The notes: generated by a model not told the origin, from the letters alone. A DNA stretch of 64,000 bases from Aquabacterium sp. (GCF_030652515.1 NZ_JAUSAR010000107.1:1-64000), one strand, 5' to 3'. Shown: positions 6,866 to 16,197, numbered from the stretch's first letter. Numbers and translations are program-made.

Positions 6866-9265
6866 TCAGTTGCGGACGGGCTTGCCGGTGGACAGCATGC
6901 CCATGATGCGCTCTTGCGTCTTGGGGTTGTCCAGCAGCGAGCAGAAGTGCTTGCGCTCCAGGGCGTGCAGGTATTCCTCGGTCACCAGGGTGCCGTAATC
7001 GACGTCGCCGCCGGTCAGGACATCGGCGATGGCCGAGCTGATCAGGTAGTCGTGGGCGCTGATGAAGCCACCGTCACGCATGTTGATCAGCGAGGATTGC
7101 AGCGTGGCCTTGACGTTGCGGCCAGCGACCGGGAAGGTGCGCTTGGCCGGGGCACGGTAGCCCGACTCGAACATGGCCTTGACCTGGGCGATCGCCACGT
7201 ACAGCAGTTCGTCCTTGTTGGGGACGATCACGTCGCCGTCGATCAGGTAACCGAACTTCTTGGCTTCGACCGCCGAGGTGGCCACCTTGGCCATCGCGGC
7301 AGCCTGGAAGGCTTCCTTGATGAAACCGATCAGGTCGCCACCGATCTGGCCGGACACGCCCTTGGACGGCTCCAGCAGTTCGGCCGCGCGGCGGGCCAGG
7401 TAAGCCAGGCCACCGCCGCCAGGGATCAGACCCACGCCGACTTCAACCAGACCCACATAGCTTTCCATGGCAGCGACGCGCTTGGAGGCGTGCACGGCCA
7501 GCTCGCAACCACCGCCCAGGGCCAGGCCATGCATGGCCGCCACGGAAGGCACGTTGCTGTAGCGCAGGCTCAGCATGAAGTCTTGCAGCTCCTTCTCGAA
7601 CGGGGCAATGGCCTTGCCGCCGCCGGACATGAAGGCAGGCATCATGGATTGCAGGTCAGCACCGGCCGAGAACGGGCCGTCTTGCGACCAGATCACCAGG
7701 CCCTTGTAGCTGTCTTCAGCCAGCTTCAAACCCTTGGCCAGGCCAGCGGTGACTTCGGCCGAGATGGTGTGCATCTTGGACTTGATCGAGGCGATGACCA
7801 CTTCGTCGTCCAGCGTCCACAGGCGGATCGCGGCGTCTTCATGCAGCGTCTTGCCAGCGGTGTCGGCCGAGACCACGCCCGAACCCAGCACGTCTTCGCG
7901 GAAGAACTGGCGGTCGTACACGGGCAGCTTGCGCTGGGCCACGTAGGTCTTCTTGGCGGGGCTCCACGAACCTTCGGGCGTGTGCACGCCGTCACGGCCG
8001 TCGAACACCCAGGCGGGCAGCGGCGTCTTGGTGATGGCCTTGCCGGCTTCGATGTCGGCATTGATCCATTCGGCCACTTGCTTCCAGCCGGCTTCTTGCC
8101 AGATCTCGAAGGGGCCTTGCTTCATGCCATAGCCCCAGCGCAGGGCCAGGTCCACGTCGCGGCAGGTGTCGGCGATGCTTTCACCGGACACGGCAGCGTA
8201 GTGGAAGCCGTTGCGCAGCATGGCCCACAGGAACTGGGCTTGCGGGTTACTCGACTCGCGCAGGGCCTTCAGGCGCTCGGCGGCGGGCTTGCGCAGGATG
8301 TCGGTGACTTCCTTGTCGGCCTTGTTGCCAGCGGGCACGTACTCGCCGGTCTTCACGTCGAATTGCGTGATGACCTTGCCGTCCTTCTTGAAGAAGCCGG
8401 CCTTGGTCTTCTGGCCAAAGTTGCCCTTGTCCAGCAGCGCTTGCACATCGGCAGGCGTGGCGAAGGCGGCCGCGAAAGGATCAGCCGCGCAACCCACTTG
8501 CAGGGTCTTGATCACGTGGGCCATCGTGTCGATGCCAACCACGTCGCAGGTGCGGTAGGTGCCCGAAGAGGCACGGCCCATGCGCTTGCCGGTCAGGTCG
8601 TCGACGATGTCGTAGCCCAGGCCGAAGTTCTTCACTTCGATCATGGTGAACAACAGGCCGGCCACGCCCACGCGGTTGGCGATGAAGTTGGGGCTGTCTT
8701 CGCAGCGCACGACGCCCTTGCCCACGGCGGTGGTGACAAAAGCTTCGAGCTGGTCGACCACCACGGCATTGGTGTACGAGGTCGGGATCAGCTCGACCAG
8801 GTACATGTAGCGCGGGGGGTTGAAGAAGTGGATGCCCAGGAAGCGCGAACGCAGCTGTTCGGGCAACACATTGGCCATGGCCGTGATCGACAGGCCCGAC
8901 GTGTTGGTGGCCAGGATCGCGTGGTCATTGACGAAAGGTGCGATCTTCTTGTACAGATCTTCCTTCCAGTCCAGGCGCTCGGCGATGGCTTCGATGATCA
9001 GGTCGCAACCGCGCAGCTCTTCGAGGTGCTCTTCGTAGTTGGCTTGCTGGATCAGGACGGCATCGTCGGTCACGCCCAGGGGCGAGGGCTTCAGCTTCTT
9101 CAGGCCTTCGACGGCCTTGGTGACGATCCCGTTCTTGGGGCCTTCCTTGGCGGGCAGGTCGAACAGCACGACCGGCACCTTGCAATTGACCAGATGGGCG
9201 GCGATCTGCGCACCCATCACGCCGGCGCCGAGCACGGCGACCTTGCGGACATTGAATCGACTCAT
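6866..9265 (-). CDS. fadB: 3-hydroxyacyl-CoA dehydrogenase / enoyl-CoA hydratase fusion
   Basis: The 799-residue protein starts with a Rossmann NAD-binding motif (VAVLGAGVMGAQIAAHLV). 3-hydroxyacyl-CoA dehydrogenase domains occupy roughly residues 1-400, and a crotonase domain (GPFSAGADLQSM, ALGGGCELAVHA) lies in the C-terminal 300 residues. This order is the reverse of E. coli FadB and is common in Beta- and Alphaproteobacteria. It catalyses hydration and oxidation of enoyl-CoA in beta-oxidation. An AGGAGAGA site precedes the ATG. It lies between an acyl-CoA dehydrogenase gene and fadA, giving a complete oxidation spiral in one operon. Confidence 0.94.
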   Translation of the reverse strand: MSRFNVRKVAVLGAGVMGAQIAAHLVNCKVPVVLFDLPAKEGPKNGIVTKAVEGLKKLKPSPLGVTDDAVLIQQANYEEHLEELRGCDLIIEAIAERLDWKEDLYKKIAPFVNDHAILATNTSGLSITAMANVLPEQLRSRFLGIHFFNPPRYMYLVELIPTSYTNAVVVDQLEAFVTTAVGKGVVRCEDSPNFIANRVGVAGLLFTMIEVKNFGLGYDIVDDLTGKRMGRASSGTYRTCDVVGIDTMAHVIKTLQVGCAADPFAAAFATPADVQALLDKGNFGQKTKAGFFKKDGKVITQFDVKTGEYVPAGNKADKEVTDILRKPAAERLKALRESSNPQAQFLWAMLRNGFHYAAVSGESIADTCRDVDLALRWGYGMKQGPFEIWQEAGWKQVAEWINADIEAGKAITKTPLPAWVFDGRDGVHTPEGSWSPAKKTYVAQRKLPVYDRQFFREDVLGSGVVSADTAGKTLHEDAAIRLWTLDDEVVIASIKSKMHTISAEVTAGLAKGLKLAEDSYKGLVIWSQDGPFSAGADLQSMMPAFMSGGGKAIAPFEKELQDFMLSLRYSNVPSVAAMHGLALGGGCELAVHASKRVAAMESYVGLVEVGVGLIPGGGGLAYLARRAAELLEPSKGVSGQIGGDLIGFIKEAFQAAAMAKVATSAVEAKKFGYLIDGDVIVPNKDELLYVAIAQVKAMFESGYRAPAKRTFPVAGRNVKATLQSSLINMRDGGFISAHDYLISSAIADVLTGGDVDYGTLVTEEYLHALERKHFCSLLDNPKTQERIMGMLSTGKPVRN

Positions 9266-9353
9266 TGTTCTCTCCTAGCGGAACACTCTGTGGATGTGGA
9301 GATGGTGATGAGGAAGCGGCGTGAAAACCCCGCCTCCCCGCAAAGCCCGTTGA

Positions 9354-11144
9354 TTAGAACAGGGCTTCGTCCATTTCCGTCAGGGGCTTCAGACCGGCCT
9401 TGGCGGTGATCATCAGGGTTTCGACTTCAGGCAGCAGCTTGGCGAAGTAGAAGCGGGCCGTGGCCAGCTTGGCGATGTAGAACTTGTCGCCAGAGCTTTG
9501 CTTTTCCAACGCGATCTTGGCCATGCGGGCGAAGAAGTACGAGTACACCAGGTGACCGACCACGCGCAGGTAGTCGACCGCAGCGGCGCCGACTTCGTCG
9601 GGGTTCTGCATGGCCTTCATGCCGATTTCCATCGTGAAGCCCTGCACCTTTTCGCCCAGAGCCGCCAGGGGCTTGGTGAACTCTTGCATGGCTTCGTTGT
9701 CGGCGTTTTCCTTGACGAAACGGCCCACGATCTTGCCGAACTTGGTCAGCTTGGCGCCACCGTCGCCCAGCACCTTGCGGCCCAACAAGTCCAGCGACTG
9801 GATGGTGTTGGTGCCTTCGTAGATCATGTTGATGCGGGCGTCGCGCACGAACTGCTCCATGCCCCACTCGTGGATAAAGCCGTGGCCGCCATACACCTGC
9901 TGGCAGTGCACCGTCGCGGCGAAGGCGTTGTCGGTGATGAAAGACTTCACGATCGGGGTCAGCAGGGCCACGATGTCGTCCGATTCCTTGCGGACGGCTT
10001 CATCGGGGTGGTTGTGCGACTTGTCCAGCTCGATGGCGGTGTAGTACACCAGGGCACGGGCGCCTTCGGCGTACGCACGGGCGGTCAGCAGCATCTTGCG
10101 CACATCGGGGTGCACGATGATGGGGTCGGCGGCCAGGTCAGGGCGCTTGGGGCCCGACAGGGCACGCATTTGCACGCGGTCCTTGGCGTACACCACGGCG
10201 TTTTCATAGGCGACTTGCGTCAGGCCCAGGGACTGGTTGCCCACGCCCAGGCGGGCGCCGTTCATCATCACGAACATGGCAGGCAGACCGCGGTGGGGCT
10301 TGCCCACCAAGGTGCCGTTGGCGTTTTCCAGAACGATCTGGGCCGTGGCGTTGCCATGGATGCCCATCTTGTGTTCCAGGCCACCGCAGTAGATGCCGTT
10401 GCGCGAACCGATCGAGCCATCAGCGTTCACGTTGAACTTGGGCACCACGAACAGCGAGATGCCCTTCGAGCCTTCAGGGGCGTCGGGCAAGCGGGCCAGC
10501 ACCAGGTGGACGATGTTCTCGGCCATGTCGTGTTCACCAGCCGAGATGAAGATCTTGGCGCCCGTGATCTTGTAGCTGCCGTCGGCTTGGGGTTCGGCCT
10601 TGGTGCGCAGCAGGCCCAGGTCGGTCCCGCAATGAGGTTCGGTCAGGCACATGGTGCCGGTCCACTGGCCACTGGTCAGCTTGGGCAGGTACAGGGCCTT
10701 TTGCTCAGGCGTGCCGTGGGCTTCCAGGGCAGCGTGCGCGCCATGGCTCAGGCCGGGGTACATGGTCCAGGCCTGGTTGGCCGAGTTCATCATTTCGTAG
10801 ACAGCCTGGTTCACCAGCTGAGGCATGCCTTGGCCGCCCCACTCCGGATCGGCGCTCAGGCCGGACCAGCCGTTTTCGGTGTAGGTCTTGTAGGCTTCCT
10901 TGAAGCCGTCGGCGGTCTTGACTTCGTGCGTGGTCTTGTCCAGCACGCAGCCTTGCACGTCGCCCACCAGGTTCAGCGGGGCCAGCACCTTGGAAGCGAA
11001 CTTGCCGCCTTCTTCCAGCACGGCATTGACCGTGTCGGCATCCAGATCGGCGTAAGCGGGGATCTTCTTCAATTCATCAACCGCGCCCAGCAGCTCATGA
11101 ATCACGAACTGCATGTCGCGCAGTGGGGGGTTGTAAGTAGGCAT
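9354..11144 (-). CDS. Acyl-CoA dehydrogenase (long, C-terminal-extended type)
   Basis: The 596-residue protein is larger than classical acyl-CoA dehydrogenases (about 390 aa) and matches the DmdC/FadE-like type with an extra C-terminal domain. It contains MCLTEPHCGTDLG and the FAD/substrate segment YGGHGFIHEWGMEQFVRDAR, followed by the nucleotide-contact motif IYEGTNTIQ. It introduces the first double bond in fatty acyl-CoA and hands electrons to ETF. It is the first gene of the fad operon, with a GAGGAG site, and lies directly downstream of a TetR regulator. Confidence 0.93.
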   Translation of the reverse strand: MPTYNPPLRDMQFVIHELLGAVDELKKIPAYADLDADTVNAVLEEGGKFASKVLAPLNLVGDVQGCVLDKTTHEVKTADGFKEAYKTYTENGWSGLSADPEWGGQGMPQLVNQAVYEMMNSANQAWTMYPGLSHGAHAALEAHGTPEQKALYLPKLTSGQWTGTMCLTEPHCGTDLGLLRTKAEPQADGSYKITGAKIFISAGEHDMAENIVHLVLARLPDAPEGSKGISLFVVPKFNVNADGSIGSRNGIYCGGLEHKMGIHGNATAQIVLENANGTLVGKPHRGLPAMFVMMNGARLGVGNQSLGLTQVAYENAVVYAKDRVQMRALSGPKRPDLAADPIIVHPDVRKMLLTARAYAEGARALVYYTAIELDKSHNHPDEAVRKESDDIVALLTPIVKSFITDNAFAATVHCQQVYGGHGFIHEWGMEQFVRDARINMIYEGTNTIQSLDLLGRKVLGDGGAKLTKFGKIVGRFVKENADNEAMQEFTKPLAALGEKVQGFTMEIGMKAMQNPDEVGAAAVDYLRVVGHLVYSYFFARMAKIALEKQSSGDKFYIAKLATARFYFAKLLPEVETLMITAKAGLKPLTEMDEALF

Positions 11145-11229
11145 CGTGGAGCTCCTCGGTCACAAAAACACGGTTAATGAGAAAGACCTGATCACACTTG
11201 TGGTGTCGGTGATTACAGGGTGGGACGGG

Positions 11230-11973
11230 TCAAACGGCTGCCAGGGGTGCCGAAGCCAACCCGGCTTTGGCAGCGTCAGACGCCACCATTCCAGACGGTG
11301 TCGATGGCGCGCCCAGTGCATAGAACTGGACAACGCGCTCGAACGCCGCGCGGGCCCGATCCTCTGCCCCTTGCGAGCGCAGAAAACGCGCATCGTGGTG
11401 GAGCGACAGGATCAGACCATGGATCTCGAACAACATTTGCATCGGGTCGGTGTCTTCGCGCAGATGGCCCATGTCCATGGCCATGCGGATGGCGCGCCCC
11501 AGGGCACCGTGCCAGGTCAGCACCATGCCAGCCAGGGCATCGCGCACCGGGCCGGGGCGGTCGTCGAATTCGACCGCGCCACTGATGTAGATGCAACCCG
11601 AATCGATCTCGGTGGCGACCATGGCCACCCAGCGCTCGAACATGGCGCGCAGGCGAGGCAGGCCGCGTGGCTCGCGGATGGCGGGCAGGAAGACCTCGGC
11701 GGAAAAGCGCTCGTGGTATTCACGGATGACGGAGATCTGAAGTTCTTCGCGCGAGCCAAAGTGGGCGAACACGCCCGACTTGCTCATGCCGGTGACTTCG
11801 GCCAAGGCGCCAATCGACAAGCCCTCGATGCCCATTTGCGAGGCCAGGTTCAGCGCGGCTTCCAGGATGGTGGCACGGGTTTGCTGGCCCTTGGCCACGC
11901 CCTGGCTGACCCGCCCACGCTCACGCGCCGCTTCGGCGGTCTGTTTGGCGTCAAGGGGCAGGGATTCAGACAA
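11230..11973 (-). CDS. TetR-family regulator, probable beta-oxidation repressor
   Basis: The start is a TTG at 11973 with GGGAG six bases upstream, giving 247 residues. An N-terminal HTH is clear (LAEVTGMSKSGVFAHFGSRE, about residues 55-75), after a 30-residue leader. The C-terminal part is a typical ligand-binding helical domain. The gene is in the same direction as, and 85 bases upstream of, the acyl-CoA dehydrogenase/fadB/fadA operon. A repressor released by acyl-CoA is the natural inference, as for PsrA/FadR-type TetR proteins. Confidence 0.88.
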   Translation of the reverse strand: MSESLPLDAKQTAEAARERGRVSQGVAKGQQTRATILEAALNLASQMGIEGLSIGALAEVTGMSKSGVFAHFGSREELQISVIREYHERFSAEVFLPAIREPRGLPRLRAMFERWVAMVATEIDSGCIYISGAVEFDDRPGPVRDALAGMVLTWHGALGRAIRMAMDMGHLREDTDPMQMLFEIHGLILSLHHDARFLRSQGAEDRARAAFERVVQFYALGAPSTPSGMVASDAAKAGLASAPLAAV

Positions 11974-11995
11974 GGCGGCTCCCGGGGAATAAAAC

Positions 11996-12007
11996 GAACG
12001 ATCGTGC
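11996..12007. promoter_or_regulatory. Candidate TetR operator
   Basis: The 8-bp perfect palindrome ACGATCGT (11998-12005) lies 25 bases upstream of the TetR start codon, with one more matching pair outside it after a mismatch. Short ACG-centred palindromes are common TetR sites, so autoregulation is plausible. No second copy was seen before the acyl-CoA dehydrogenase gene. Confidence 0.3.
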
Positions 12008-12173
12008 TATTTTGCAGAAAACCGAGCGGTATGTGTGCGTTCCATTCAACTTTTTTTGCGGATTTTTAGACAATCGATCCGTTCAGATCACATGCAGGCC
12101 GGGTCCACCCTTGGTTTTAAGGTCGTTTAGACACGGTTCTGTCGCCAAAGTGTCGTGATCTTTGCGCAGAGTG

Positions 12174-12203
12174 TTGAGAATGTCATACAAGGTGATCTAT
12201 CCT
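12174..12203 (+). promoter_or_regulatory. Candidate sigma70 promoter for HNH gene
   Basis: TTGAGA (12174-12179) and TATCCT (12198-12203) are separated by 18 bases and lie 44 bases upstream of the HNH nuclease start. The match is moderate and the transcription start is not proven. Confidence 0.3.
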
Positions 12204-12246
12204 GTAGGCGGCAATCCCCCCTTTGGAGACTTTGTGGAGAGGCTGT

Positions 12247-12804
12247 ATGGACGTGCTGCAACTTGACGTGTCAGGCCGTCCGCAGGCTTGGCTGTCGGCC
12301 AAGGAAGCGGCGGTTTTATATGCCAGTGACGGTGTCGCGTGGACACTGGGCGAGCCTTGCATGGTCTTGCGCGGCGGCGTGCAGCGGCGCACCGGCTTGC
12401 AGTCGCGGCTGGAGCTGCACCCGATCATCGCGGTGCACGGCAGCGTCCCCAGCCGGGCCTGGCGCCAGGAGCCGGCCTTGTCCAACCCCAAGTTGTTCAC
12501 CCGCGACCGCCAGGTCTGCGCTTATTGCGGCCACCGCTTTCAACTGGATGACCTGACCCGCGAGCACATCGTGCCCACCTCGCGCGGCGGCATCGACTCC
12601 TGGAAGAACTGCATCACCGCCTGCCGCAACTGCAATGGCCGCAAGGGCAACCGCACCTTGAACGAGCTGGGCTGGCAACTCTATTACCTGCCGTACGTGC
12701 CCAGCCTGCACGAAGACATGATCCTGCGCGGGCGCCGCATCCTGGCCGACCAGATGGAATTTTTGCTGGCCAGCGTGCCAGCGCACAGCCGATTGCGGGC
12801 CTGA
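12247..12804 (+). CDS. HNH endonuclease
   Basis: The ATG at 12247 has a GGAGAGG site; an earlier in-frame ATG at 12223 lacks one. The 185-residue product has an HNH domain with zinc-knuckle cysteine pairs: CAYCGHRF, then REHIVPTSRGGIDSWKN, then CRNCNGRKGNRTL. This is the McrA-like HNH arrangement also found in stand-alone housekeeping HNH proteins of Burkholderiales. The N-terminal 80 residues have no recognisable domain. The target is unknown and no methyltransferase or phage gene is nearby. It converges on the Crp/Fnr gene with a 2-base gap. Confidence 0.88.
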   Translation: MDVLQLDVSGRPQAWLSAKEAAVLYASDGVAWTLGEPCMVLRGGVQRRTGLQSRLELHPIIAVHGSVPSRAWRQEPALSNPKLFTRDRQVCAYCGHRFQLDDLTREHIVPTSRGGIDSWKNCITACRNCNGRKGNRTLNELGWQLYYLPYVPSLHEDMILRGRRILADQMEFLLASVPAHSRLRA

Positions 12805-12806
12805 CC

Positions 12807-13544
12807 CTAAACCAAGGGCCGCTGCGGTGGCCGCCCGTCGCCATACAAATCGGCCAGGCGTGCCAGGGCCTTCACATCGCGCATGTACAGCCGCCCATCG
12901 GCAATGCGGTGCAGGCCGCGCCGCTCCAGTTTGCGCAGGGTCTTGTTGGTGTGCACCAGCGACAGGCCCAGGCCGTCGGCGATGTGCTGCTGCGTCAACG
13001 GAAAGCGCACGCCATCGGCCCCCCCATCGGATTGAAGCGCTGCGGCGCGTTTGAAGAGCAGGATCAGCAACATGGCGATGCGCTCCTCGGCGCTGCGGCG
13101 ACCCACCGACAGCAAAGTGTCATCGACCAAAGACTCTTCGTGGGCGGTCAGCCAGGTGATGTTGAAGCCCATCGAGGGCGAGCGCCTGTGCAACTCCCAC
13201 AGCGCGTCGCGCTGAAAAACACAGAAGATGGCATCGGTCAGGGTGTCGACCCCATGGGCCGCCGCGTCACCCATCTTCTGCTGCACCCCGATGAAATCAC
13301 CCGGCAGTAAAAATGTGAGGATCTGGCGGCGACCGTCGCTCAAGGTCTTGTAGCGAAAGGCCCACCCATCCAGCAGGGTGTAAAGCGGCGCATCGGTCTG
13401 CCCTTCGTGGATCAGCGTCTCATCGGCCTTCAGGCTGACCTCGCGCTTTTTCAAGGACTGGACCAACGCATGCTCCTCGGAGGTCTGCTCAATGAAGAGC
13501 GGCAAGGGCCTCAGAGGGCAAGTGGCGCACGGCACGTCAGGCAT
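12807..13544 (-). CDS. Crp/Fnr-family transcriptional regulator
   Basis: The 245-residue protein has an N-terminal cysteine pair (CATCPLRPLPLF), a cyclic-nucleotide-binding-like beta-roll (residues about 35-130) and a C-terminal winged HTH (LTQQHIADGLGLSLVHTNKT). The N-terminal CxxC resembles Fnr-type regulators, but I see no complete set of four iron-sulfur cysteines, so oxygen sensing through a 4Fe-4S cluster is not supported. It is divergent from a GGDEF protein gene. Its targets cannot be inferred beyond possible autoregulation. Confidence 0.88.
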   Translation of the reverse strand: MPDVPCATCPLRPLPLFIEQTSEEHALVQSLKKREVSLKADETLIHEGQTDAPLYTLLDGWAFRYKTLSDGRRQILTFLLPGDFIGVQQKMGDAAAHGVDTLTDAIFCVFQRDALWELHRRSPSMGFNITWLTAHEESLVDDTLLSVGRRSAEERIAMLLILLFKRAAALQSDGGADGVRFPLTQQHIADGLGLSLVHTNKTLRKLERRGLHRIADGRLYMRDVKALARLADLYGDGRPPQRPLV

Positions 13545-13565
13545 GTGAGTTCATCCGGTTGAACA

Positions 13566-13577
13566 TGTCAAATGACA
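13566..13577. promoter_or_regulatory. Candidate Crp/Fnr-type inverted repeat
   Basis: TGTCA and TGACA flank a 2-base spacer in the 103-base gap between the divergent Crp/Fnr and GGDEF genes, 21 bases upstream of the regulator start. The half-site resembles Crp/Fnr half-sites but the spacer is shorter than the canonical 4-6 bases. Confidence 0.3.
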
Positions 13578-13647
13578 CAACGATCAATGGACACTGTGCC
13601 TACATTGTCACGAATGTTTCAATGAACCGCCCACGGAGCGGGCCCAG

Positions 13648-14388
13648 ATGACCCCAATTTCGATCGAGTCCGCATTGCATGCCCACGGCGACCGCGTCGA
13701 GGCAGGCGATTGGGACCTCCTGTTTCGCGCCGTTCAGACCAGGCTGAGGCAGGCCGCCGACAGCATGGCCGACCGCCTGCCCATCCAGGATTGCCTGGTG
13801 GAATGCCTGGATGCCTTTGAGCAACTGCGTGCCACGGCCCTGCGCGAATGGCACCGGCCTGCGCCAACACCCGGCAGCACCAGCCTGGAGCGCCACGCCG
13901 CCTTGCACGACAGCCTCACCTCGCTGCCCAATCGCGGCTTCTTCCGCACCCTGCTGGACCACGCCCTGGCCCACATTCAGGCCGAACGCAGTGCACTGGC
14001 CGTGCTGTACCTGGACCTGGATGGCTTCAGGGCGATCAACCAGGCCCATGGCCAGGCCATCGGCGATGAGCTGCTCAAGCTGGTGGGCGCGCGGATCAGC
14101 CGGGCCGTGCGCGCCGGTGACATGGTGAGCCGCCTGGGCGATGACGACTTCGCCTGCCTGCCCGCCGACCCGATGGACGCGGCCCAACTGAGCCGCCTGG
14201 CGCGCAAGCTGTTCGACGCCGTGTCGGTGCCGTTCAGGATCGGCACACTGGAGATCACCGTGCGCCCCAGCATCGGCATTGCCATCAGCCCGGCCCATGG
14301 CGCCACCACCCAAGTTCTGCTGGAGCGGGCGGAAGACGCCATGTACCGGGCCAAGGAAAGCAAGTCCGGATTTGCCTTCTTTGATTGA
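13648..14388 (+). CDS. GGDEF-domain protein with degenerate signature
   Basis: The 246-residue protein has a 90-residue N-terminal region and then a GGDEF fold beginning at HDSLTSLPNRGFF, with a metal-binding YLDLDGF segment. The signature loop at residues 163-168 reads LGDDDF where active enzymes have GGDEF or GGEEF. The second Gly is Asp and the Glu is Asp, so diguanylate cyclase activity is doubtful; it may bind nucleotides or be inactive. The fold otherwise continues normally to the GIAISP and MYRAKE motifs. It is divergent from the Crp/Fnr regulator. Confidence 0.88.
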   Translation: MTPISIESALHAHGDRVEAGDWDLLFRAVQTRLRQAADSMADRLPIQDCLVECLDAFEQLRATALREWHRPAPTPGSTSLERHAALHDSLTSLPNRGFFRTLLDHALAHIQAERSALAVLYLDLDGFRAINQAHGQAIGDELLKLVGARISRAVRAGDMVSRLGDDDFACLPADPMDAAQLSRLARKLFDAVSVPFRIGTLEITVRPSIGIAISPAHGATTQVLLERAEDAMYRAKESKSGFAFFD

Positions 14389-14400
14389 CCTGCCCGGCCA

Positions 14401-15306
14401 TCACACCCCGAACAGGGCCTCCCTGGCCGACTGCGTGATCGCCACCACGCAGGGGTGCGTGATCCGCCGCTCCACCGAAATGGCGTAGAACTCCTCCACC
14501 AGCTCAGAGGTGCGCCCCAGCACCTCCACCCCATGCTGGGCGCAGGTTTCATCTTCCAGCACCGTCGGCGCCATGAACACGCCACGCCCTTCGCCGCCAA
14601 ATGCCTTCATCAGCGCGGCGTCGTCAAACTCGCCGATGGGACGCGGGTGCAACTGGTGCTCCGCCAGCCAGACATCCAGCCGTTGTCGCATCGCGGACGC
14701 CGCCCCTTGCAGCAGCATCGGCGCGCCATCCAGGCACTGCGGAAAAGCGCGCCCACCCAGTTCCAGCTTTGATTTCAACACTGGCGTGGCGAAGAAACTC
14801 ATGGCCGTCGTGCCCAGCGCATGGCTGAAGGCCTTGACGCTGACCTGCTTGCCCATGGGCTCATCGGCGATCACCAGGTCCAGCCGGTGCACCGCGATCT
14901 GGCCCAACAGGTTGTGAAAATCGCCTTCATGGCAGATCAGCCGCACAGGTTCGGCCAGCCCCAGGGCGGGTTCCAGCAAGCGGTAGGCAATGGCCTTGGG
15001 CACCGAATCGGAAATGCCCACGCGAAAATCCAGCACGGTTTGCCCGCTGCGCACCTTGCCCACCGCCGCTTCCAGCTGGGTACCCAGGGCAAAGATCTGG
15101 TCGGCATAGCCCAATGCCACCCGGCCTTCCTTGGTTAATTCAAGCCGCCGCCCCACCTTCTGGAACAAGGCGCAACCTAGCTGGGCTTCCAGCAACTTGA
15201 TCTGCCCGGACAGGGTTTGCGGCGTGGTGTGCAGTTGCTCGCCCGCCTTCATGACCCCGCCGGATTTGGCGGTCGCCCAGAAGTAATAAAGGTGCTTGAA
15301 ATTCAT
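14401..15306 (-). CDS. LysR-family regulator, NhaR-like
   Basis: The 301-residue protein begins MNFKHLYYFWATAKSGGVMK with the winged HTH (AGEQLHTTPQTLSGQIKLLE), closely resembling NhaR, the sodium-responsive LysR activator. The C-terminal part is a standard substrate-binding domain. It is divergent from a terC-like gene, so it may control that gene rather than an nhaA antiporter, which is absent here. The assignment to the NhaR subgroup rests on the N-terminus. Confidence 0.88.
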   Translation of the reverse strand: MNFKHLYYFWATAKSGGVMKAGEQLHTTPQTLSGQIKLLEAQLGCALFQKVGRRLELTKEGRVALGYADQIFALGTQLEAAVGKVRSGQTVLDFRVGISDSVPKAIAYRLLEPALGLAEPVRLICHEGDFHNLLGQIAVHRLDLVIADEPMGKQVSVKAFSHALGTTAMSFFATPVLKSKLELGGRAFPQCLDGAPMLLQGAASAMRQRLDVWLAEHQLHPRPIGEFDDAALMKAFGGEGRGVFMAPTVLEDETCAQHGVEVLGRTSELVEEFYAISVERRITHPCVVAITQSAREALFGV

Positions 15307-15341
15307 TGACTGCGGCTTTCTCGAAGTGAAGCTTCAGAAAA

Positions 15342-15357
15342 TTCGACTTTACGCGAA
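15342..15357. promoter_or_regulatory. Candidate LysR site between nhaR-like and terC-like genes
   Basis: TTCG and CGAA flank an 8-base spacer in the 97-base divergent gap, a layout compatible with the T-N11-A LysR box. A related GAAGTGAAG sequence lies just beside it. The evidence is positional only. Confidence 0.25.
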
Positions 15358-15403
15358 GTGTTGGCTCCGTTAGATTCAAGGCTCGCTCAACTTTGACCAA
15401 ATC

Positions 15404-16156
15404 GTGGACTTCCTGCTCGACCCCAACATCTGGATCGCTTTTGCGATGCTCACCGCCCTCGAAATCGTCCTGGGCGTGGACAACATCATCTTCATCTCCA
15501 TCCTGGTGGGGCGTTTGCCGCCCGAGCAGCGTGACAAGGCACGGCGCCTTGGCCTGGGCTTCGCGATGTTCTCCCGCCTGGCCTTGCTGTTCTCGCTGAG
15601 CTGGGTCATGGGCCTGACGGCCGAACTGTTCAATGTGGCAGGCAACAGCATCAGCGGGCGCGACCTGGTGTTGCTGTTCGGTGGCTTGTTCCTGCTCTAC
15701 AAGGCCTCGCACGAGATTTTTGTCGAGGTGGAAGCCCGTGAACAAGATGGTCCCCCACCAACCGACACCGTCGCACTGGCCAAGGCCGGCAAGAAATTGA
15801 TGTGGGGCATCATCGGACAAATCGCTGTGATCGACATCGTGTTCTCGCTGGACTCGGTCATCACGGCAGTCGGTATGGTCGACGAGATCGGTGTGATGGT
15901 GGCGGCTGTGGTCTGCGCCGTTGGCGTGATGATGATCGCAGCCAAGCCCATCGGCGATTTCGTTGACCGCCATCCTTCGGTCAAGGTGCTGGCCCTGGCT
16001 TTCCTGGTGATGGTGGGCATGGCGCTGACCGCCGAAGCTTTCGATGCGCACGTGCCCAAGGGTTACCTGTATGCTGCCATGGCCTTCTCGCTGGGGGTTG
16101 AAGCCCTGAACATCCGTGCCCGCAACAAACGCATGCTGGCCAAGTCGGCCGCCTGA
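15404..16156 (+). CDS. TerC-family integral membrane protein
   Basis: The frame starts at a GTG and encodes 250 residues with about seven membrane helices. It carries the TerC signatures LEIVLGVDNIIFISILV near the N-terminus and DIVFSLDSVITAVGM in the second half, with conserved acidic residues inside helices. TerC proteins are linked to tellurite resistance and to metal-ion (manganese) export. No clear Shine-Dalgarno sequence precedes the GTG, so the start is less sure than the gene. Its neighbour is a divergent NhaR-like regulator. Confidence 0.9.
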   Translation: MDFLLDPNIWIAFAMLTALEIVLGVDNIIFISILVGRLPPEQRDKARRLGLGFAMFSRLALLFSLSWVMGLTAELFNVAGNSISGRDLVLLFGGLFLLYKASHEIFVEVEAREQDGPPPTDTVALAKAGKKLMWGIIGQIAVIDIVFSLDSVITAVGMVDEIGVMVAAVVCAVGVMMIAAKPIGDFVDRHPSVKVLALAFLVMVGMALTAEAFDAHVPKGYLYAAMAFSLGVEALNIRARNKRMLAKSAA

Positions 16157-16197
16157 TCTGTCCCACCACTTCTTTTGTTTTTGACTGGAGGTTCACC

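Noticed and set aside
6914-9409. 831-residue plus-strand frame over fadB
   Set aside because: It is a GC-rich shadow rich in His, Gly, Gln and Val, and fadB on the other strand has full domain support.
13566-13577. Canonical Fnr box
   Set aside because: The half-sites have only a 2-base spacer and differ from TTGAT-N4-ATCAA, so only a weak site is reported.
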